A model generated the notes under the pieces. The model was given only the letters and a program-made list of their open reading frames with translations. It did no database searches and was not told the DNA's origin. Positions 7,772 to 17,251 of a DNA stretch of 40,128 nt are shown here, in pieces. The translations under genes and the position numbers were made by a program. Positions within the stretch are counted from its first letter, which is position 1; the number at the start of each line of letters is the position of its first letter. Where the stretch lies: NCBI GenBank assembly GCA_001516045.1, contig LOEW01000133.1, positions 1 to 40,128 of the forward strand. The letters run 5' to 3'. Origin of the DNA: Desulfosporosinus sp. BRH_c37 (lineage in GTDB: Bacteria > Bacillota > Desulfitobacteriia > Desulfitobacteriales > Desulfitobacteriaceae).

Positions 7772-9244
7772 CTATTCCCCTCCCGTTCTAGGCGACTGCC
7801 GACGACTGACTAATCCATCGAAAGATTCATACACGACCTTCTTTGTATCTACGATTGTTTCGAGAGTGACCGCTTTACCCCATAGGAATTGAACTAAAGC
7901 AAGGGTTTTCTCAAGATAGACTATATCAAGATCAATTCCTTCATGGCGATGTTTAAGGTATAAACCACCTTTTCCCTCATAATCTCCTTCAAGGACTACT
8001 ATTCGAGGATGTCCCCCATTTATTAGTTGTTGGACTAGATTATCTCTCACTTTCTCCCATTCATTTTCTGTAACCTGCCAGTGCGCTCCAACCTTACGGA
8101 AATTGAATAAGTTGAGTTCTTCAACCAATTCGCGAGTAAGATAATTACGGATGAATGAAAGGTCGTTTTCGCTCTCGCGGATCTCAAATAGATCGTTATC
8201 AGCTTTAACTTTAGCAAGGTACTCCCATATTTTCACACCCAAATAATATGGATTCAGTCCCATTCGAGAGGGCTGAACTACTTGACTGTGCATAAGCGCA
8301 AATTCCAAAGCTTCTGCATCTGTAAGATCAAGTTCATGCATTATTCTGGCATGCCAGAATGTTGCCCAGCCTTCATTAATAATTTTAGTCTCAATTTGCG
8401 GATAAAAATATAACGATTCCTCACGAACTATACTTACAATATCCCTTTGCCATTCTTCGAGTCCGGGTGCAAACTTCATAATATAGAGTAAAAGATCTTC
8501 ATACTCCGGTTGGGGCAGGCATTTACATTCATCTACTAACAGATCTCCCCATAAATCTTCATAGGGCAGAGACGCTCTTTTGGTTCGGATCTTGCTTTGG
8601 GAATCTGCCTTATTTTGTTCTTTTGTCGTACAATTGCCACCACAAGAGTGATTTCCTGTACAGGCATTACCCTGGCAGATATGCCCTCCTTCCTTGCTTG
8701 GCACATTGATCTTAGGTGGATTTTCCATTTTTTCCTTGGCACCAATGTGAGATCGATAATCCACATGTTCTTGAATAGCTAGAACCGCATCCATGGTTCG
8801 CTCAACCTTTTCTCGGCCATATCGCAATTCATATTCTCGGATTTTTTCGGCATGTGCACCCATGCGCTCAACCATGTCCTTAGGTGTACGTGAAAAATAG
8901 CGATTGTTCTTAAAGAAATCGACATGTGCATAAACATGACCGATCACAAGCTTATTTTGGGTTAACCGATTTCCTTCTAACAAAAACGCATAAGCAGGAT
9001 TAGTGTTAATAACCAGTTCATAAATCCGACTCAAATTCAAATCATATTGAATCTTCATCCTGTAAAAAGCTTTTCCGAAACTCCAATGCGTAAATCGTAC
9101 TGGCATTCCATATGCCCCAAACGTATATAAAGTTTCGGCCGGTACTATTTCGAAATTCACCGGATAGAAATTAAGTCCCATACCACGGGCGACTTGTGCG
9201 ATATCCCGCGCTATAGTGCTTAAGGTTCGCATTTCATTGTCCAT
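7772..9244 (-). CDS. spoVR: SpoVR-family sporulation protein with Cys-rich insert
   Basis: SpoVR is needed for normal spore cortex formation in Bacillus; its biochemical activity is not firmly known. This 490-residue homolog keeps the conserved GLNFYPVNFEIV region, the HVYAHVDFFKNN histidine block, EGWATFWHARIM and the LTRELVEELNLF tail. Between residues 188 and 205 it has an insert with four cysteines (C190, C195, C201, C205) and histidines H188 and H199, placed in a linker between the N-terminal block and the DLLVDECKCLPQPEYEDLL region; this could bind a metal. It is the last gene of a prkA-yhbH-spoVR series, an arrangement retained in many bacteria. GGGGGT precedes the ATG. Confidence 0.95.
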   Translation of the reverse strand: MDNEMRTLSTIARDIAQVARGMGLNFYPVNFEIVPAETLYTFGAYGMPVRFTHWSFGKAFYRMKIQYDLNLSRIYELVINTNPAYAFLLEGNRLTQNKLVIGHVYAHVDFFKNNRYFSRTPKDMVERMGAHAEKIREYELRYGREKVERTMDAVLAIQEHVDYRSHIGAKEKMENPPKINVPSKEGGHICQGNACTGNHSCGGNCTTKEQNKADSQSKIRTKRASLPYEDLWGDLLVDECKCLPQPEYEDLLLYIMKFAPGLEEWQRDIVSIVREESLYFYPQIETKIINEGWATFWHARIMHELDLTDAEALEFALMHSQVVQPSRMGLNPYYLGVKIWEYLAKVKADNDLFEIRESENDLSFIRNYLTRELVEELNLFNFRKVGAHWQVTENEWEKVRDNLVQQLINGGHPRIVVLEGDYEGKGGLYLKHRHEGIDLDIVYLEKTLALVQFLWGKAVTLETIVDTKKVVYESFDGLVSRRQSPRTGGE

Positions 9245-9313
9245 AACTACCCCCTACCTATGAGTTTTTCCCAGGGCGAGAGTGTAATCTTAAACAGCAT
9301 TAAGCCCTAGTTC

Positions 9314-10450
9314 TTAGGAAAAAACCGTTTTGAGTGCAACGTATACCTCGTTGCGATCCCTGATCGTCACCAAGCGTAGTTTTGGATCGGTAATTCGTTT
9401 CAAGGTTGACATTAAGGTACTGGAATAATGTGTTCTTAAGATCTCCCCATAACCAACAACCTGACTCACTTCAACCAACCGATTCATGAGAGATAAAGCC
9501 CTGGAATTATCAGAGCCTATATTGTCACCATCTGTAAAATGAACCGGGTAAATATTATAATGGGCCGGTGGATATTCTCTTTCAATTAAATCTAAAGCAT
9601 ATTGATATACTGATGAACAACGAGTTCCTCCACTCTCCCCGCGCGTGAAGAATTCTTCCTCGGTAACTTCTTTGGCCTCCGTATGATGAGCTAGAAAACG
9701 TATTTCTACATTTTCATACTTCAGTCTCAGGAAGCGAACCATCCAAAAGAAAAATGTCCTAGCAATATATTTTTCAAATTGCCCCATTGACCCAGAAGTA
9801 TCCATCATCGCTAAGATAACCGCATTGGTCTCAAAATTTGGTCGTGTCTCCCACGTCTTAAAGCGTAAGTCTTCCGGAGTAATTCTCAATCTAGCCTCTT
9901 TGTTCTGTTGCAGCGAAAAGGCCTGCCTCTTGATACTTTCGATCAAGGTACGCTTCTTATCGACATTCGCCATTAGTCCTTTTTTTCGGACGTCATTGAA
10001 CTCCGGGCGATCATGCGCAATAAGCGGCCTTTTTTTATCATCCAAATTTGGTAACTTTAATTCTTCGAAGAGAATATTGGCTAAATCTTCATACGTTACT
10101 TCTGCTTCATAGATATCTTCACCAGGCTCTTCACCAGCTCCACTCCCTGCAGCCCCTTTGCCCTTAGCCTGGTCACGGCCCATAATTTCGCCCGGAACCA
10201 TTTTTTTAGTTCCTTGACCAGTATGATTTTTCTTATTAAAATCATACCTAAAGCGAAATTCTTCAAGGGAACGCATGGGAATCTTTGTATTTTTCTTACC
10301 ATCAGATAAGATGATACTTTCATCGACTATTAAATCGCCCATTTGTTGCTTTATGACTTCTTCAACTTTTTCCTTGTGCCTCGTTTGGTCAAGGTACCCT
10401 TTGCGGTGCAAACTCCAGTCATCACGACTCACAATGATGTCATCAGCCAC
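9314..10450 (-). CDS. yhbH: YhbH/UPF0229 family protein (VWA-like)
   Basis: A 378-residue member of the YhbH (YeaH) family, which acts with PrkA and SpoVR; in Bacillus it belongs to the mother-cell sporulation programme. A von Willebrand A-like domain begins near residue 215 with the metal-site motif DTSGSMGQFEKY, and the FTDGDNIGSDNSRALSL segment contributes a second part of that site. The N-terminal half is charged and low in complexity, with a Gly/Ala/Glu-rich linker (GKGAAGSGAGEEPGED). The start is GTG, preceded by AAAGGGGGAT. Only 18 bases separate it from the prkA stop, indicating one transcript. Confidence 0.95.
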   Translation of the reverse strand: MADDIIVSRDDWSLHRKGYLDQTRHKEKVEEVIKQQMGDLIVDESIILSDGKKNTKIPMRSLEEFRFRYDFNKKNHTGQGTKKMVPGEIMGRDQAKGKGAAGSGAGEEPGEDIYEAEVTYEDLANILFEELKLPNLDDKKRPLIAHDRPEFNDVRKKGLMANVDKKRTLIESIKRQAFSLQQNKEARLRITPEDLRFKTWETRPNFETNAVILAMMDTSGSMGQFEKYIARTFFFWMVRFLRLKYENVEIRFLAHHTEAKEVTEEEFFTRGESGGTRCSSVYQYALDLIEREYPPAHYNIYPVHFTDGDNIGSDNSRALSLMNRLVEVSQVVGYGEILRTHYSSTLMSTLKRITDPKLRLVTIRDRNEVYVALKTVFS

Positions 10451-10468
10451 GCTTATCCCCCTTTCTCT

Positions 10469-12370
10469 CTAACGGTTAAGGAGGGCCCCAACATACTTCA
10501 CAATTTCATTGGCACAGATAGGGCAATATCCATGCTCATTAACGAGACGATCCATAACATTATTGATTCTTAACAATTGATCCTGATCTGGATGATCAAT
10601 TGAGGTTGTAATTTTTACAATATCTTTAAGATCCGCAAACAGTTTCTTTTCAATGGCTTCTTTTAACCGTTCATGAGAAGCATAGTCAAAGATCTTCCCT
10701 TTACGGGCATACATCGAAATTCGAATGAGAATTTCCTCTCGGAATGTTTTTTTAGCATTTTCCGAAACACCGATCTGTTCTTCAATACTTCGCATCAGTT
10801 GTTCATCCGGAGCTAACTCCTCACTGGTGATTGGATCAAACAATTTAGTTGAATTGCAAAACGCCTCTACATTATCAAGATAATTATTCAATAGTGACTT
10901 GGCAGATTCTTCATAGGCATAAACAAACGCTTTCTGAACTTCTTTCTTAGCCATTTCGTCATATTCACGGCGAGCAACAGCGATCAGATTTAGAAGATTT
11001 TCCTTTTCTTCTTTCATGATCGAGGTATGCTGAGATAAACCGTCTTTTAAGGCCCTCAAAATATCTAATGCATTAATACACGCATGCTCATCTCGGATTA
11101 AGGCAGTAGAAATGCGGTTGATAACGTAACGAGGATCTAAGCCATCCATGCCTTCGCCTAATTCTTCTCCCTCTATCCTTAACTCCTTAATATCTTTTTG
11201 ATTAAATCCCTCCACATCTTCACCATCATAGATTCGCATCTTCTTGACAAGATCCATCCCTTGTTTTTTTGAAGGTTTTAAGCGGGAAAGAACACTGAAG
11301 ACAGAAGTTGCCCATAAGCTATGGGGAGCAAGGTGCACATTGCGAATATCACTTTGACTAATTAATTTTTGATAAATTTTAATTTCATCACTTACTCTGA
11401 GATTATAGGGGATGTGCATAACAATAATTCTAGACTGCAGAGCTTCGTTTTTCTTATTTGAAACAAATGCACGATATTCATTTTCATTAGTATGAGCGAT
11501 TACTAACTCATCGGCCGAAATCAAGGCAAAGCGCCCAGCTTTGAAATTTCCCTCCTGGGAGAGACTTAGGAGATTCCAGAGGAACTTTTCATCCGACTTT
11601 AACATTTCCTGAAATTCCATCAAACCTCGGTTAGCCTTATTAAGTTCTCCGTCAAAACGATAAGCACGCGGATCTGACTCTGATCCATATTCTGTTATCG
11701 TAGAAAAATCGATACTACCAGTTAAATCCGCGATATCTTGAGACTTAGGGTCCGAGGGGGTAAAAGTTCCAACCCCTACCCGTTGCTCTTCTGAGAATAG
11801 AATTCGTTTAATAGGAAAATTTTCAACTTCTCCGCTAAATTCTCCCTCCAATCGCAAACGGCAAACTGGACAAAGATTTCCTTCAATTCGGATGCCATAC
11901 AATTCTTCAAATTGCGGACGTAAAGATACAGGCAACAGATGCAGGGGATCTTCATGCATCGGGCACCCGTCAATAGCATAAACTGCTCCTTCCTCTGTTC
12001 TTGTAAATTCTTCAAGACCACGCTTCAATAAACTTACAATTGTGGATTTACCACCACTTACAGGTCCCATTAACAATAAAATACGTTTGCGAACATCTAA
12101 ACGCTTGGCTGCACTATGAAAATATTCTTCGATAAGGCGTTCTAAGGTTTTATCTAAGCCAAAAAGTTCCTTGTCAAAAAAATTGTACTTTTTCTGATCC
12201 CCAATTGTTTCAACCCCGGCTGCTCTGATCATCGCATAAATTCGAGCATGGGCATGAAGTGCCAATTCAGGATTTTTCGTAGCCATTTGTAAATAGTCTG
12301 CGAACGTTCCGCTCCAAGCCAGAGCAGCCTCTGATTCGCGATATTCTCGTAACCAATTTATGACTTCCAT
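10469..12370 (-). CDS. prkA: PrkA AAA+ protein (serine kinase/protease family)
   Basis: A 633-residue PrkA homolog of the normal family length. It has a P-loop (LLLMGPVSGGKSTIVSLL, about residues 100-117), the characteristic zinc-like segment CPMHEDPLHLLP followed by CPVCRLRLEGEF, AAA+ motifs such as SADELVIAHTNENEY, and a C-terminal PrkA domain ending CPICANEIVKYVGALL. PrkA was described as a serine protein kinase, and a Lon-like protease role in Bacillus sporulation has been reported more recently; the sequence alone does not decide. AAGGGAGGG precedes the ATG. A CATATACT element, one base off the sigma-E -10 consensus, lies on the minus strand at 12420-12427, but no convincing -35 was found. 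Confidence 0.96.
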   Translation of the reverse strand: MEVINWLREYRESEAALAWSGTFADYLQMATKNPELALHAHARIYAMIRAAGVETIGDQKKYNFFDKELFGLDKTLERLIEEYFHSAAKRLDVRKRILLLMGPVSGGKSTIVSLLKRGLEEFTRTEEGAVYAIDGCPMHEDPLHLLPVSLRPQFEELYGIRIEGNLCPVCRLRLEGEFSGEVENFPIKRILFSEEQRVGVGTFTPSDPKSQDIADLTGSIDFSTITEYGSESDPRAYRFDGELNKANRGLMEFQEMLKSDEKFLWNLLSLSQEGNFKAGRFALISADELVIAHTNENEYRAFVSNKKNEALQSRIIVMHIPYNLRVSDEIKIYQKLISQSDIRNVHLAPHSLWATSVFSVLSRLKPSKKQGMDLVKKMRIYDGEDVEGFNQKDIKELRIEGEELGEGMDGLDPRYVINRISTALIRDEHACINALDILRALKDGLSQHTSIMKEEKENLLNLIAVARREYDEMAKKEVQKAFVYAYEESAKSLLNNYLDNVEAFCNSTKLFDPITSEELAPDEQLMRSIEEQIGVSENAKKTFREEILIRISMYARKGKIFDYASHERLKEAIEKKLFADLKDIVKITTSIDHPDQDQLLRINNVMDRLVNEHGYCPICANEIVKYVGALLNR

Positions 12371-12477
12371 AGTAGCCCTCCCTTCTCCAATATCAGCAAC
12401 ACTTACCGGGTTATACTTGAGTATATGCTCTGTCGATAAAGATAAGGCATATCCAAACCCTTATTTTACGAAAACAA

Positions 12478-12515
12478 AAAGAGCATCTCTAAACAAATGT
12501 TAGAAATGCTCTTTT
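12478..12515. terminator. bidirectional-type terminator below the 70-residue gene
   Basis: AAGAGCATCTCT (12479-12490) pairs with AGAAATGCTCTT (12502-12513) with one mismatch. T-runs follow on both strands. It ends the small gene at 12531-12743 before the prkA promoter region. Confidence 0.8.
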
Positions 12516-12530
12516 TGTAAAGAAAATATT

Positions 12531-12743
12531 TTACAAAATTTTTTCTAGATCCCAGGGATCGTATGCAAATTCACCTGGTAGAATATCTAACCGTGCTACA
12601 ATAAAGATTCCAATTTCATCGCAATCAACTCGAACAACCGTTCCAATACAGTGGTTACACGTCTCAACACGGTCACCGACTTCAAACTGGTGTTGGCGGT
12701 GAAGGGAAGAGCCCGTTTCGGATTCACGATTTATCCATAACAT
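12531..12743 (-). CDS. small CxxC-containing protein, unknown function
   Basis: A 70-residue protein with no family I can name. The middle reads FEVGDRVETCNHCIGTVVRVD, split here by a CNHC (CxxC) pair, and resembles the small SH3-like barrels that open with a GDRV turn. It ends DPWDLEKIL. The gene is credible because AGGGAGGG lies nine bases before the ATG and a clean terminator follows. It is upstream of prkA, separated by that terminator and about 110 bases, so it is a separate unit. A nucleic-acid or metal-binding role is only a guess. Confidence 0.75.
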   Translation of the reverse strand: MLWINRESETGSSLHRQHQFEVGDRVETCNHCIGTVVRVDCDEIGIFIVARLDILPGEFAYDPWDLEKIL

Positions 12744-12868
12744 ATACTTTACCCTCCCTGTAATAACATTTTAATTATTATATTTACAATAGCATAGCTA
12801 TCACAAAAAATCTATATTCTTTTCAGAAAATTCTATCTATTAAGGAATAATTTATCTTCTATATTCTT

Positions 12869-12929
12869 TCTTTTATCTTTGTTTAAGTTTATCCAAGTCG
12901 TAAGACTCCCACTTCTACAAGGAGTGATA
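12869..12929 (+). repeat. interspersed hairpin repeat, copy A
   Basis: About 60 bases match 22409-22472 in the same orientation. Both run TTTTATCTTTG, a short variable piece, TTATCCAA, then TCGTAAGACTCCCACTTCTA and GGAGTGATA. Here the right arm of the ACTCCCACTT hairpin has lost GTG, so the hairpin is damaged. It resembles the structured ends left by IS200/IS605-type elements, but there is no transposase or tnpB. Confidence 0.65.
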
Positions 12930-12951
12930 AAACTTGGCTAGCGCCCACGCG

Positions 12952-13017
12952 AAGACACTGTCTTCGCACGTATTTGCCTTCTTGCAGACACTGTCTTCGC
13001 ATGAATTAGCCTTCTTG
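12952..13017. repeat. two-copy 33-base tandem repeat
   Basis: Copies at 12952-12984 and 12985-13017 share AGACACTGTCTTCGCA and GCCTTCTTG and differ at a few interior positions. The first copy is preceded by GCG, making the palindrome GCGAAGACACTGTCTTCGC. No gene is encoded. Confidence 0.9.
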
Positions 13018-13032
13018 TTAGCGTCTGCTAAG

Positions 13033-13080
13033 TTAAAAAAGAGGTTGCAGCAACTAGAAAACCAGTCGTTACAGCCTCTT
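13033..13080 (-). terminator. terminator of glnA
   Basis: A long imperfect stem has AAAAAGAGG at the glnA-proximal side pairing with CCTCTTTTTT, followed by a T-rich minus strand. It starts a few bases after the glnA stop. Confidence 0.85.
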
Positions 13081-13086
13081 TTTGAT

Positions 13087-14415
13087 TTAATACATGTGTA
13101 AATATCGATCCAGTTCCCATTGAGTGACTGCAAGTCTAAAACTATTCCATTCCTCAATTTTAGCCTCATGAAAGCGGCTATAGATATGACTACCCAATGC
13201 CTCACGTATAACAGGGGCTTCACTTAGTGCATCCAATGCTTCTTTTATAGTTCCCGGTAATGAATCGATTCCCAGTTTTTTACGTTCTTCAAATGTCATA
13301 GCGTAAATATTTAAATCGACTGCTTTTGGAGGATTGAGTTTATTTTTAATACCGTCCAGACCTGCTTTTAGCTGGACTGCAAGAGCTAAATACGGATTAC
13401 AGGCAGGATCTGGACTCCGTAATTCTATACGGGTCGAAGAACCTCTTTTGGCAGGTATACGAATAAGTGGACTTCTATTACGACCAGACCAGGCAATGTA
13501 ACAAGGTGCTTCATAACCAGGCACTAGCCGTTTATATGAATTGACCGTTGGATTTGTGATAGCTGTAAAGGACTTGGCATGTTTCATAAGTCCTGCTATA
13601 TATTGGTAAGCAATTTCGGAGAGCTCCATAGGACCATTAGGATCATGAAACACATTTTTACCATCTTTAAAAAGCGACTGATTACTATGCATTCCTGATC
13701 CGTTGATGCCGAAAATTGGTTTGGGCATAAACGTAGCGTGCAACCCATGATGTTGAGCAACCGTGCGTACAACAAAACGGAATGTAGCAATTTTATCGGC
13801 AATATCCAGGGCATCTGAATATTTAAAATCGATTTCATGTTGTCCGGGAGCCACCTCGTGGTGAGATGCTTCAATTTCATAGCCCATTTCTTCTAACGTC
13901 AAAACCATATCGCGACGAGCATTCTCCCCAAGATCTACTGGGGTTAAGTCAAAATAGCCTGCTTTATCATGTGTGATGGTTGTAGGACGCCCCTCTGCAT
14001 CTGTAAGAAAAAGGAAAAATTCCAATTCCGGTCCGACATTTAAAGTGTACCCCATTTCAGAAGCTTCTTTCAACACTCTTTTCAAAGCGCTTCGTGGACA
14101 TCCTGAAAAAGAGGTTCCATCAGGGTTATAAACATCACAAATGAGTCTAGCGACTCCACCTTCTTTAGGACGCCAGGGAAATTCGACGAAGGTATTAGGA
14201 TCTGGACGCAAATACATATCTGATTCTTCGATTCGTGCAAATCCTTCAATTGAAGAGCCATCAAACATGAGTTCTCCATCTAAAGCTTTTTCTAACTGTT
14301 CAATGGTAATGGCAACATTCTTGAGAATCCCAAAGATATCCGTAAACTGTAACCGAATGAACTTAACCCTTTTTTCATGTGCCTCCCTCAAAACGTCTTC
14401 TTTGTTCATCATCAT
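13087..14415 (-). CDS. glnA: type I glutamine synthetase
   Basis: Condenses ammonium and glutamate to glutamine with ATP; forms dodecamers in the cytosol. The 442-residue protein is the GSI-alpha length typical of Firmicutes. It shows [15 protein letters not shown] (here [15 protein letters not shown]) substrate loop, GPELEFFLF with metal-ligand Glu residues, [27 protein letters not shown] and the [17 protein letters not shown] active-site stretch, followed by [18 protein letters not shown]. There is no GSI-beta adenylylation insert. Three ATG codons in a row follow GGAAGGAT; any may be used. A 230-base leader and a strong terminator make it a single-gene unit. Confidence 0.98.
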   Translation of the reverse strand: MMMNKEDVLREAHEKRVKFIRLQFTDIFGILKNVAITIEQLEKALDGELMFDGSSIEGFARIEESDMYLRPDPNTFVEFPWRPKEGGVARLICDVYNPDGTSFSGCPRSALKRVLKEASEMGYTLNVGPELEFFLFLTDAEGRPTTITHDKAGYFDLTPVDLGENARRDMVLTLEEMGYEIEASHHEVAPGQHEIDFKYSDALDIADKIATFRFVVRTVAQHHGLHATFMPKPIFGINGSGMHSNQSLFKDGKNVFHDPNGPMELSEIAYQYIAGLMKHAKSFTAITNPTVNSYKRLVPGYEAPCYIAWSGRNRSPLIRIPAKRGSSTRIELRSPDPACNPYLALAVQLKAGLDGIKNKLNPPKAVDLNIYAMTFEERKKLGIDSLPGTIKEALDALSEAPVIREALGSHIYSRFHEAKIEEWNSFRLAVTQWELDRYLHMY

Positions 14416-14646
14416 GCTTGATCCTTCCTTCCACTCTACTGAATAAAGAAAACCTGGCTAACCTCAAGCCTTAGTTGCACTTATCTTCCAGGCTAGTATC
14501 AAAAATGCCCATGCGTCCCCTTTAATGGCTCAGCACAGACTACTTTGTTCTACGTAAATAAGTATATCCATTGTCATTTGAATATACTATGGCTTGATTT
14601 GAGTTAATCACCCATATAACTGTAAACTCAAATAATATAGACTTAC
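14416..14646 (-). promoter_or_regulatory. glnA leader region and spacer to cobO
   Basis: This 231-base spacer has no gene. On the minus strand the stretch nearest glnA holds a potential structure in which CCTGG (near 14493) can pair with CCAGG (near 14453). No GlnR/TnrA consensus dyad was found. Control of glnA by an RNA leader is possible but I see no named riboswitch. Confidence 0.3.
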
Positions 14647-15180
14647 TTAATACTCAATTCCAAGGCGAGCCATAATTCCTTGTTCAAAAGGATGTTTTCT
14701 TTGAACCATTTCCGTCACTAGATCAGCTCTTTCTATAAAGGTCTCTGAAGCATTTCGACCGGTTAAAACCAATTCAACTTCGGGAGGCTTTTTGTTCAGT
14801 AGTTCTAATACTTCGCTCTCAGGTATTAGCTCAAACCAAAGCGCGTTAAGAATTTCGTCGAGGATGACAATATTCCATTCTCCCGAAACTATGATTTCTT
14901 CAGCTCTCCTAAATCCCTTACGCACTTCTTGGCTATGTTCCTCTAAATTTTCTCCTTTATGAACCCAGCCCTGGGCTCCAAAGTGTTCAAGTTGGCATTC
15001 TGGCTGCAAACGCTTCAGACCTTCTAGCTCACCGTAACCACCCCGACCTTTCATAAACTGAATAATATACACTCGAAGACCATGACCTACCGCACGTATC
15101 GCTAAGCCTAAGGCAGCAGTTGTTTTCCCCTTGCCTTCTCCTGTATAAATTTGCACCAACCCTTTTGAAAGATTATCCAT
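14647..15180 (-). CDS. cobO: cob(I)yrinic acid a,c-diamide adenosyltransferase
   Basis: Adds the adenosyl group from ATP to reduced corrinoids in cobalamin synthesis or salvage. The protein has the CobO/BtuR P-loop YTGEGKGKTTAALGLAIRA near the N terminus, IIQFMKGRG, the ILDEILNAL acidic motif and ELVLTGRNASETFIERADLVTEM at the C terminus. The ATG at 15180 overlaps the upstream stop as TAATG and follows GAGGTG, so it is preferred over an in-frame codon at 15201; this gives 177 residues, the normal family length. It is translationally coupled to the unknown gene upstream. No other cobalamin gene is in the window. Confidence 0.95.
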   Translation of the reverse strand: MDNLSKGLVQIYTGEGKGKTTAALGLAIRAVGHGLRVYIIQFMKGRGGYGELEGLKRLQPECQLEHFGAQGWVHKGENLEEHSQEVRKGFRRAEEIIVSGEWNIVILDEILNALWFELIPESEVLELLNKKPPEVELVLTGRNASETFIERADLVTEMVQRKHPFEQGIMARLGIEY

Positions 15181-15710
15181 TATTGTACACCTCGTATCCA
15201 AGATTCTAGTTGGGGATGTAAATAAACAACATTTGGGGATGTTTTTATTTCAGGAAAACGCTCTAAGGTTTGGCGATTAAAGGAAATTGAAAAGAATAAC
15301 TTGATTGCCGACTTCTCATCCTTCGCTCTTAACTCTACTTTATCAGGATAAAGGTAATAGGAATAATTACCATCACGCCATGTGATTTCTGTTTCCCCAA
15401 GCTTAACTCGGATTATTCCAAATTCTTCAACCTTAACGGCCTCAACTCCAGTAAATGGATGTCTAAGATATTCTGCTTCCATGGCAACTTGTCCAACTCT
15501 AAATTGGGATTCCAAAAGTTGTTCAACAATGAGTCGAGCTGGAATAGAAATGTCTTCAAATACCCGGCGCTCGCTTCGCAACTCATCCAGGATCTGTTCT
15601 AATTTTCGGACATGGATCGAACGAACTTTTTGGGCCTTTTTCAAAGCTTTTTCAAAGGTATGATACACGTCTTCCAAGCACTCCAGGAGTATCGCATCTT
15701 CCTCATGCAT
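15180..15710 (-). CDS. unknown protein coupled to cobO
   Basis: I do not recognise this 176-residue protein. The first 60 or so residues are charged and helical (LEDVYHTFEKALKKAQKVRS), and the remainder looks mixed alpha/beta with a short aromatic stretch (WRDGNYSYYLYPDKVELRA). There is no membrane segment and no metal motif. Its stop overlaps the cobO start by one base (TAATG), so the two are co-translated, which suggests but does not prove a corrinoid-related role. The start at 15710 has no strong ribosome site visible and might be adjusted by a few codons. Confidence 0.7.
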   Translation of the reverse strand: MHEEDAILLECLEDVYHTFEKALKKAQKVRSIHVRKLEQILDELRSERRVFEDISIPARLIVEQLLESQFRVGQVAMEAEYLRHPFTGVEAVKVEEFGIIRVKLGETEITWRDGNYSYYLYPDKVELRAKDEKSAIKLFFSISFNRQTLERFPEIKTSPNVVYLHPQLESWIRGVQ

Positions 15711-15819
15711 ATTGATTTACCCCCACCCCAATCCCGCCTTTTATTGATGAGACTTTCCTAAGTGCTATTCTATCTGAATCAAACGGATTTATAAAGCCTT
15801 CTTTTCGAATAATTAATAA

Positions 15820-17088
15820 TCATCTAGTTAACTTTTTGCGACGAAGGCGTTTAGAAACCCGTTGAACTCTAGTTTCAATCCAATCTGTCGTCATTTCAAC
15901 ATCCCGTCCCATTGCAAGGGCCTTCCAGTAACATTCCAAAGCATCTCGGAAATTTTGCTGTTTTTCATACAATTCTGCTAAACGAATTAATGCTTCCAGT
16001 GTAAACCCACCATAGAGTTGGAACTTAGCTTCTGATATGTCTGGAAAGTTAACTTGTTCTACCTTTCGTTCCCGGATTTCTTTAATTGAAGCCAAGGCTT
16101 CATATATTTCGCTGCTTCGCACATCATTTATCGCCTCAAAGAGACCTAAGGCCTTTAAATAATAGAGTTCAGCCTTTGCTAAATCCATAGAAAGAAAGAA
16201 TAAACCAGCTAAGCTTTGATAGCGCAAGGCAAGATCTAAATCTCGTTCGGAATAAAACCGAATGGATAATTCCACGTAATATCTAGCTTCTTCATAGTTT
16301 TCTAGAAATTGTTCGATTTTACTTAAGAAATAGCAGCTTTCACTGAAAACACTTCTTGTATCAAATTTCAAACAGAGAGCAACCGCCCTTTGTTGACATT
16401 CAAAAGCCAAACGCATTTGTTTGTGTTCAAAGTACACTAAAGCTAAATATTGAAATGTATTCGATAAAGCAATCATATCTTCTATTTGAGCAAAAATCTG
16501 ACAGGCGTGCTTTAAGTAATTCGAAGCCTCTATTCTTTTTTTCTGTCGAAAACATAATTCTCCTAGGAGTATATCCAACTCTGCCTCCCCTTTGGGAAAA
16601 CCATTATCACGACATATTTCATGAGCCTGTGTATAGGCTCTATTGGCCCTGGTCCAATCTTCGAGAGTCGCATATACTTGGCCAAGATCTGCATAAAGCA
16701 TACCTAACCTTAATGGCGGAGATGAGCATGGATAAACTGCAATTGCTTGCTCATACTTCTTGGCCGCCTCTCGTATCATTCCCTTTTTAACTGAGACACT
16801 CGCTAACCCTGCCCATGCTTCCGCCATTCCTTTAGCATTCTGAATCTCTTGGCAAATACGTAACGCTTCTTGAAAACCATCCTCCGCGAACTCCAAATTT
16901 CCTAAGCGCACTCTCACTGTCGCTAACAGTCGTAATGTAAAGGCAACGATTTCCGGAACTGTTAATTTGTAAGCCTTTAAAAGGCCCTGGGAAAAGTAAT
17001 TTTCTGCTTTATGATACTGTTCTTCACCAAGACACTGTGTTCCATCCTCCATAAGGGTTCGCCAAACTGCTAACTCCCGATCGTGCAT
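15820..17088 (-). CDS. tetratricopeptide-repeat protein
   Basis: A 422-residue soluble protein made almost wholly of TPR-type helical hairpins; typical lines are AWAGLASVSVKKGMIREAAKKYEQAI, split here, and LGQVYATLEDWTRANRAYTQAHE. About nine repeats run from residue 20 to 400, ending in a basic tail (RVSKRLRRKKLTR). Such scaffolds bind other proteins; no enzymatic domain and no HTH was found, so it is not an obvious Rap/PlcR-type regulator, although repeat architecture is similar. GGAGG lies seven bases upstream of the ATG. It is divergent from the small membrane gene at 17252. Partner unknown. Confidence 0.88.
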   Translation of the reverse strand: MHDRELAVWRTLMEDGTQCLGEEQYHKAENYFSQGLLKAYKLTVPEIVAFTLRLLATVRVRLGNLEFAEDGFQEALRICQEIQNAKGMAEAWAGLASVSVKKGMIREAAKKYEQAIAVYPCSSPPLRLGMLYADLGQVYATLEDWTRANRAYTQAHEICRDNGFPKGEAELDILLGELCFRQKKRIEASNYLKHACQIFAQIEDMIALSNTFQYLALVYFEHKQMRLAFECQQRAVALCLKFDTRSVFSESCYFLSKIEQFLENYEEARYYVELSIRFYSERDLDLALRYQSLAGLFFLSMDLAKAELYYLKALGLFEAINDVRSSEIYEALASIKEIRERKVEQVNFPDISEAKFQLYGGFTLEALIRLAELYEKQQNFRDALECYWKALAMGRDVEMTTDWIETRVQRVSKRLRRKKLTR

Positions 17089-17251
17089 ATTATCGCCTCC
17101 GTGTCTGTTCCATCATATGCACGAGTTTATTTATAGGGAATAACATAACAGAGAAAATTTCAAAGGAACATTAAGATGAACTAGCTTGTAACCTAGACAT
17201 AAAAGTCGAAATATGATAATCTAATTCTAATGAAGGGAGTGTTGTAAACCT

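Larger units (their letters stand above)
12744..13086. other. spacer with interspersed repeat, tandem repeat and glnA terminator
   Basis: No gene is supported; a leftward frame covering 12915-13223 is repeat sequence plus the glnA 3' end. From right to left it holds the glnA terminator, a two-copy 33-base tandem repeat, one copy of an interspersed hairpin repeat, and AT-rich sequence with the leader of the 70-residue gene. Confidence 0.7.

Noticed and set aside
12915..13223. A 102-codon leftward frame over the glnA end
   Set aside because: It is antisense/other-frame sequence of glnA plus the tandem repeat, which gives the repeated CEDSV residues.
16543..16552. 0A box (TGTCGAA) inside the TPR gene
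   Set aside because: It is internal to a coding sequence with no promoter, and a 7-base match is expected by chance.
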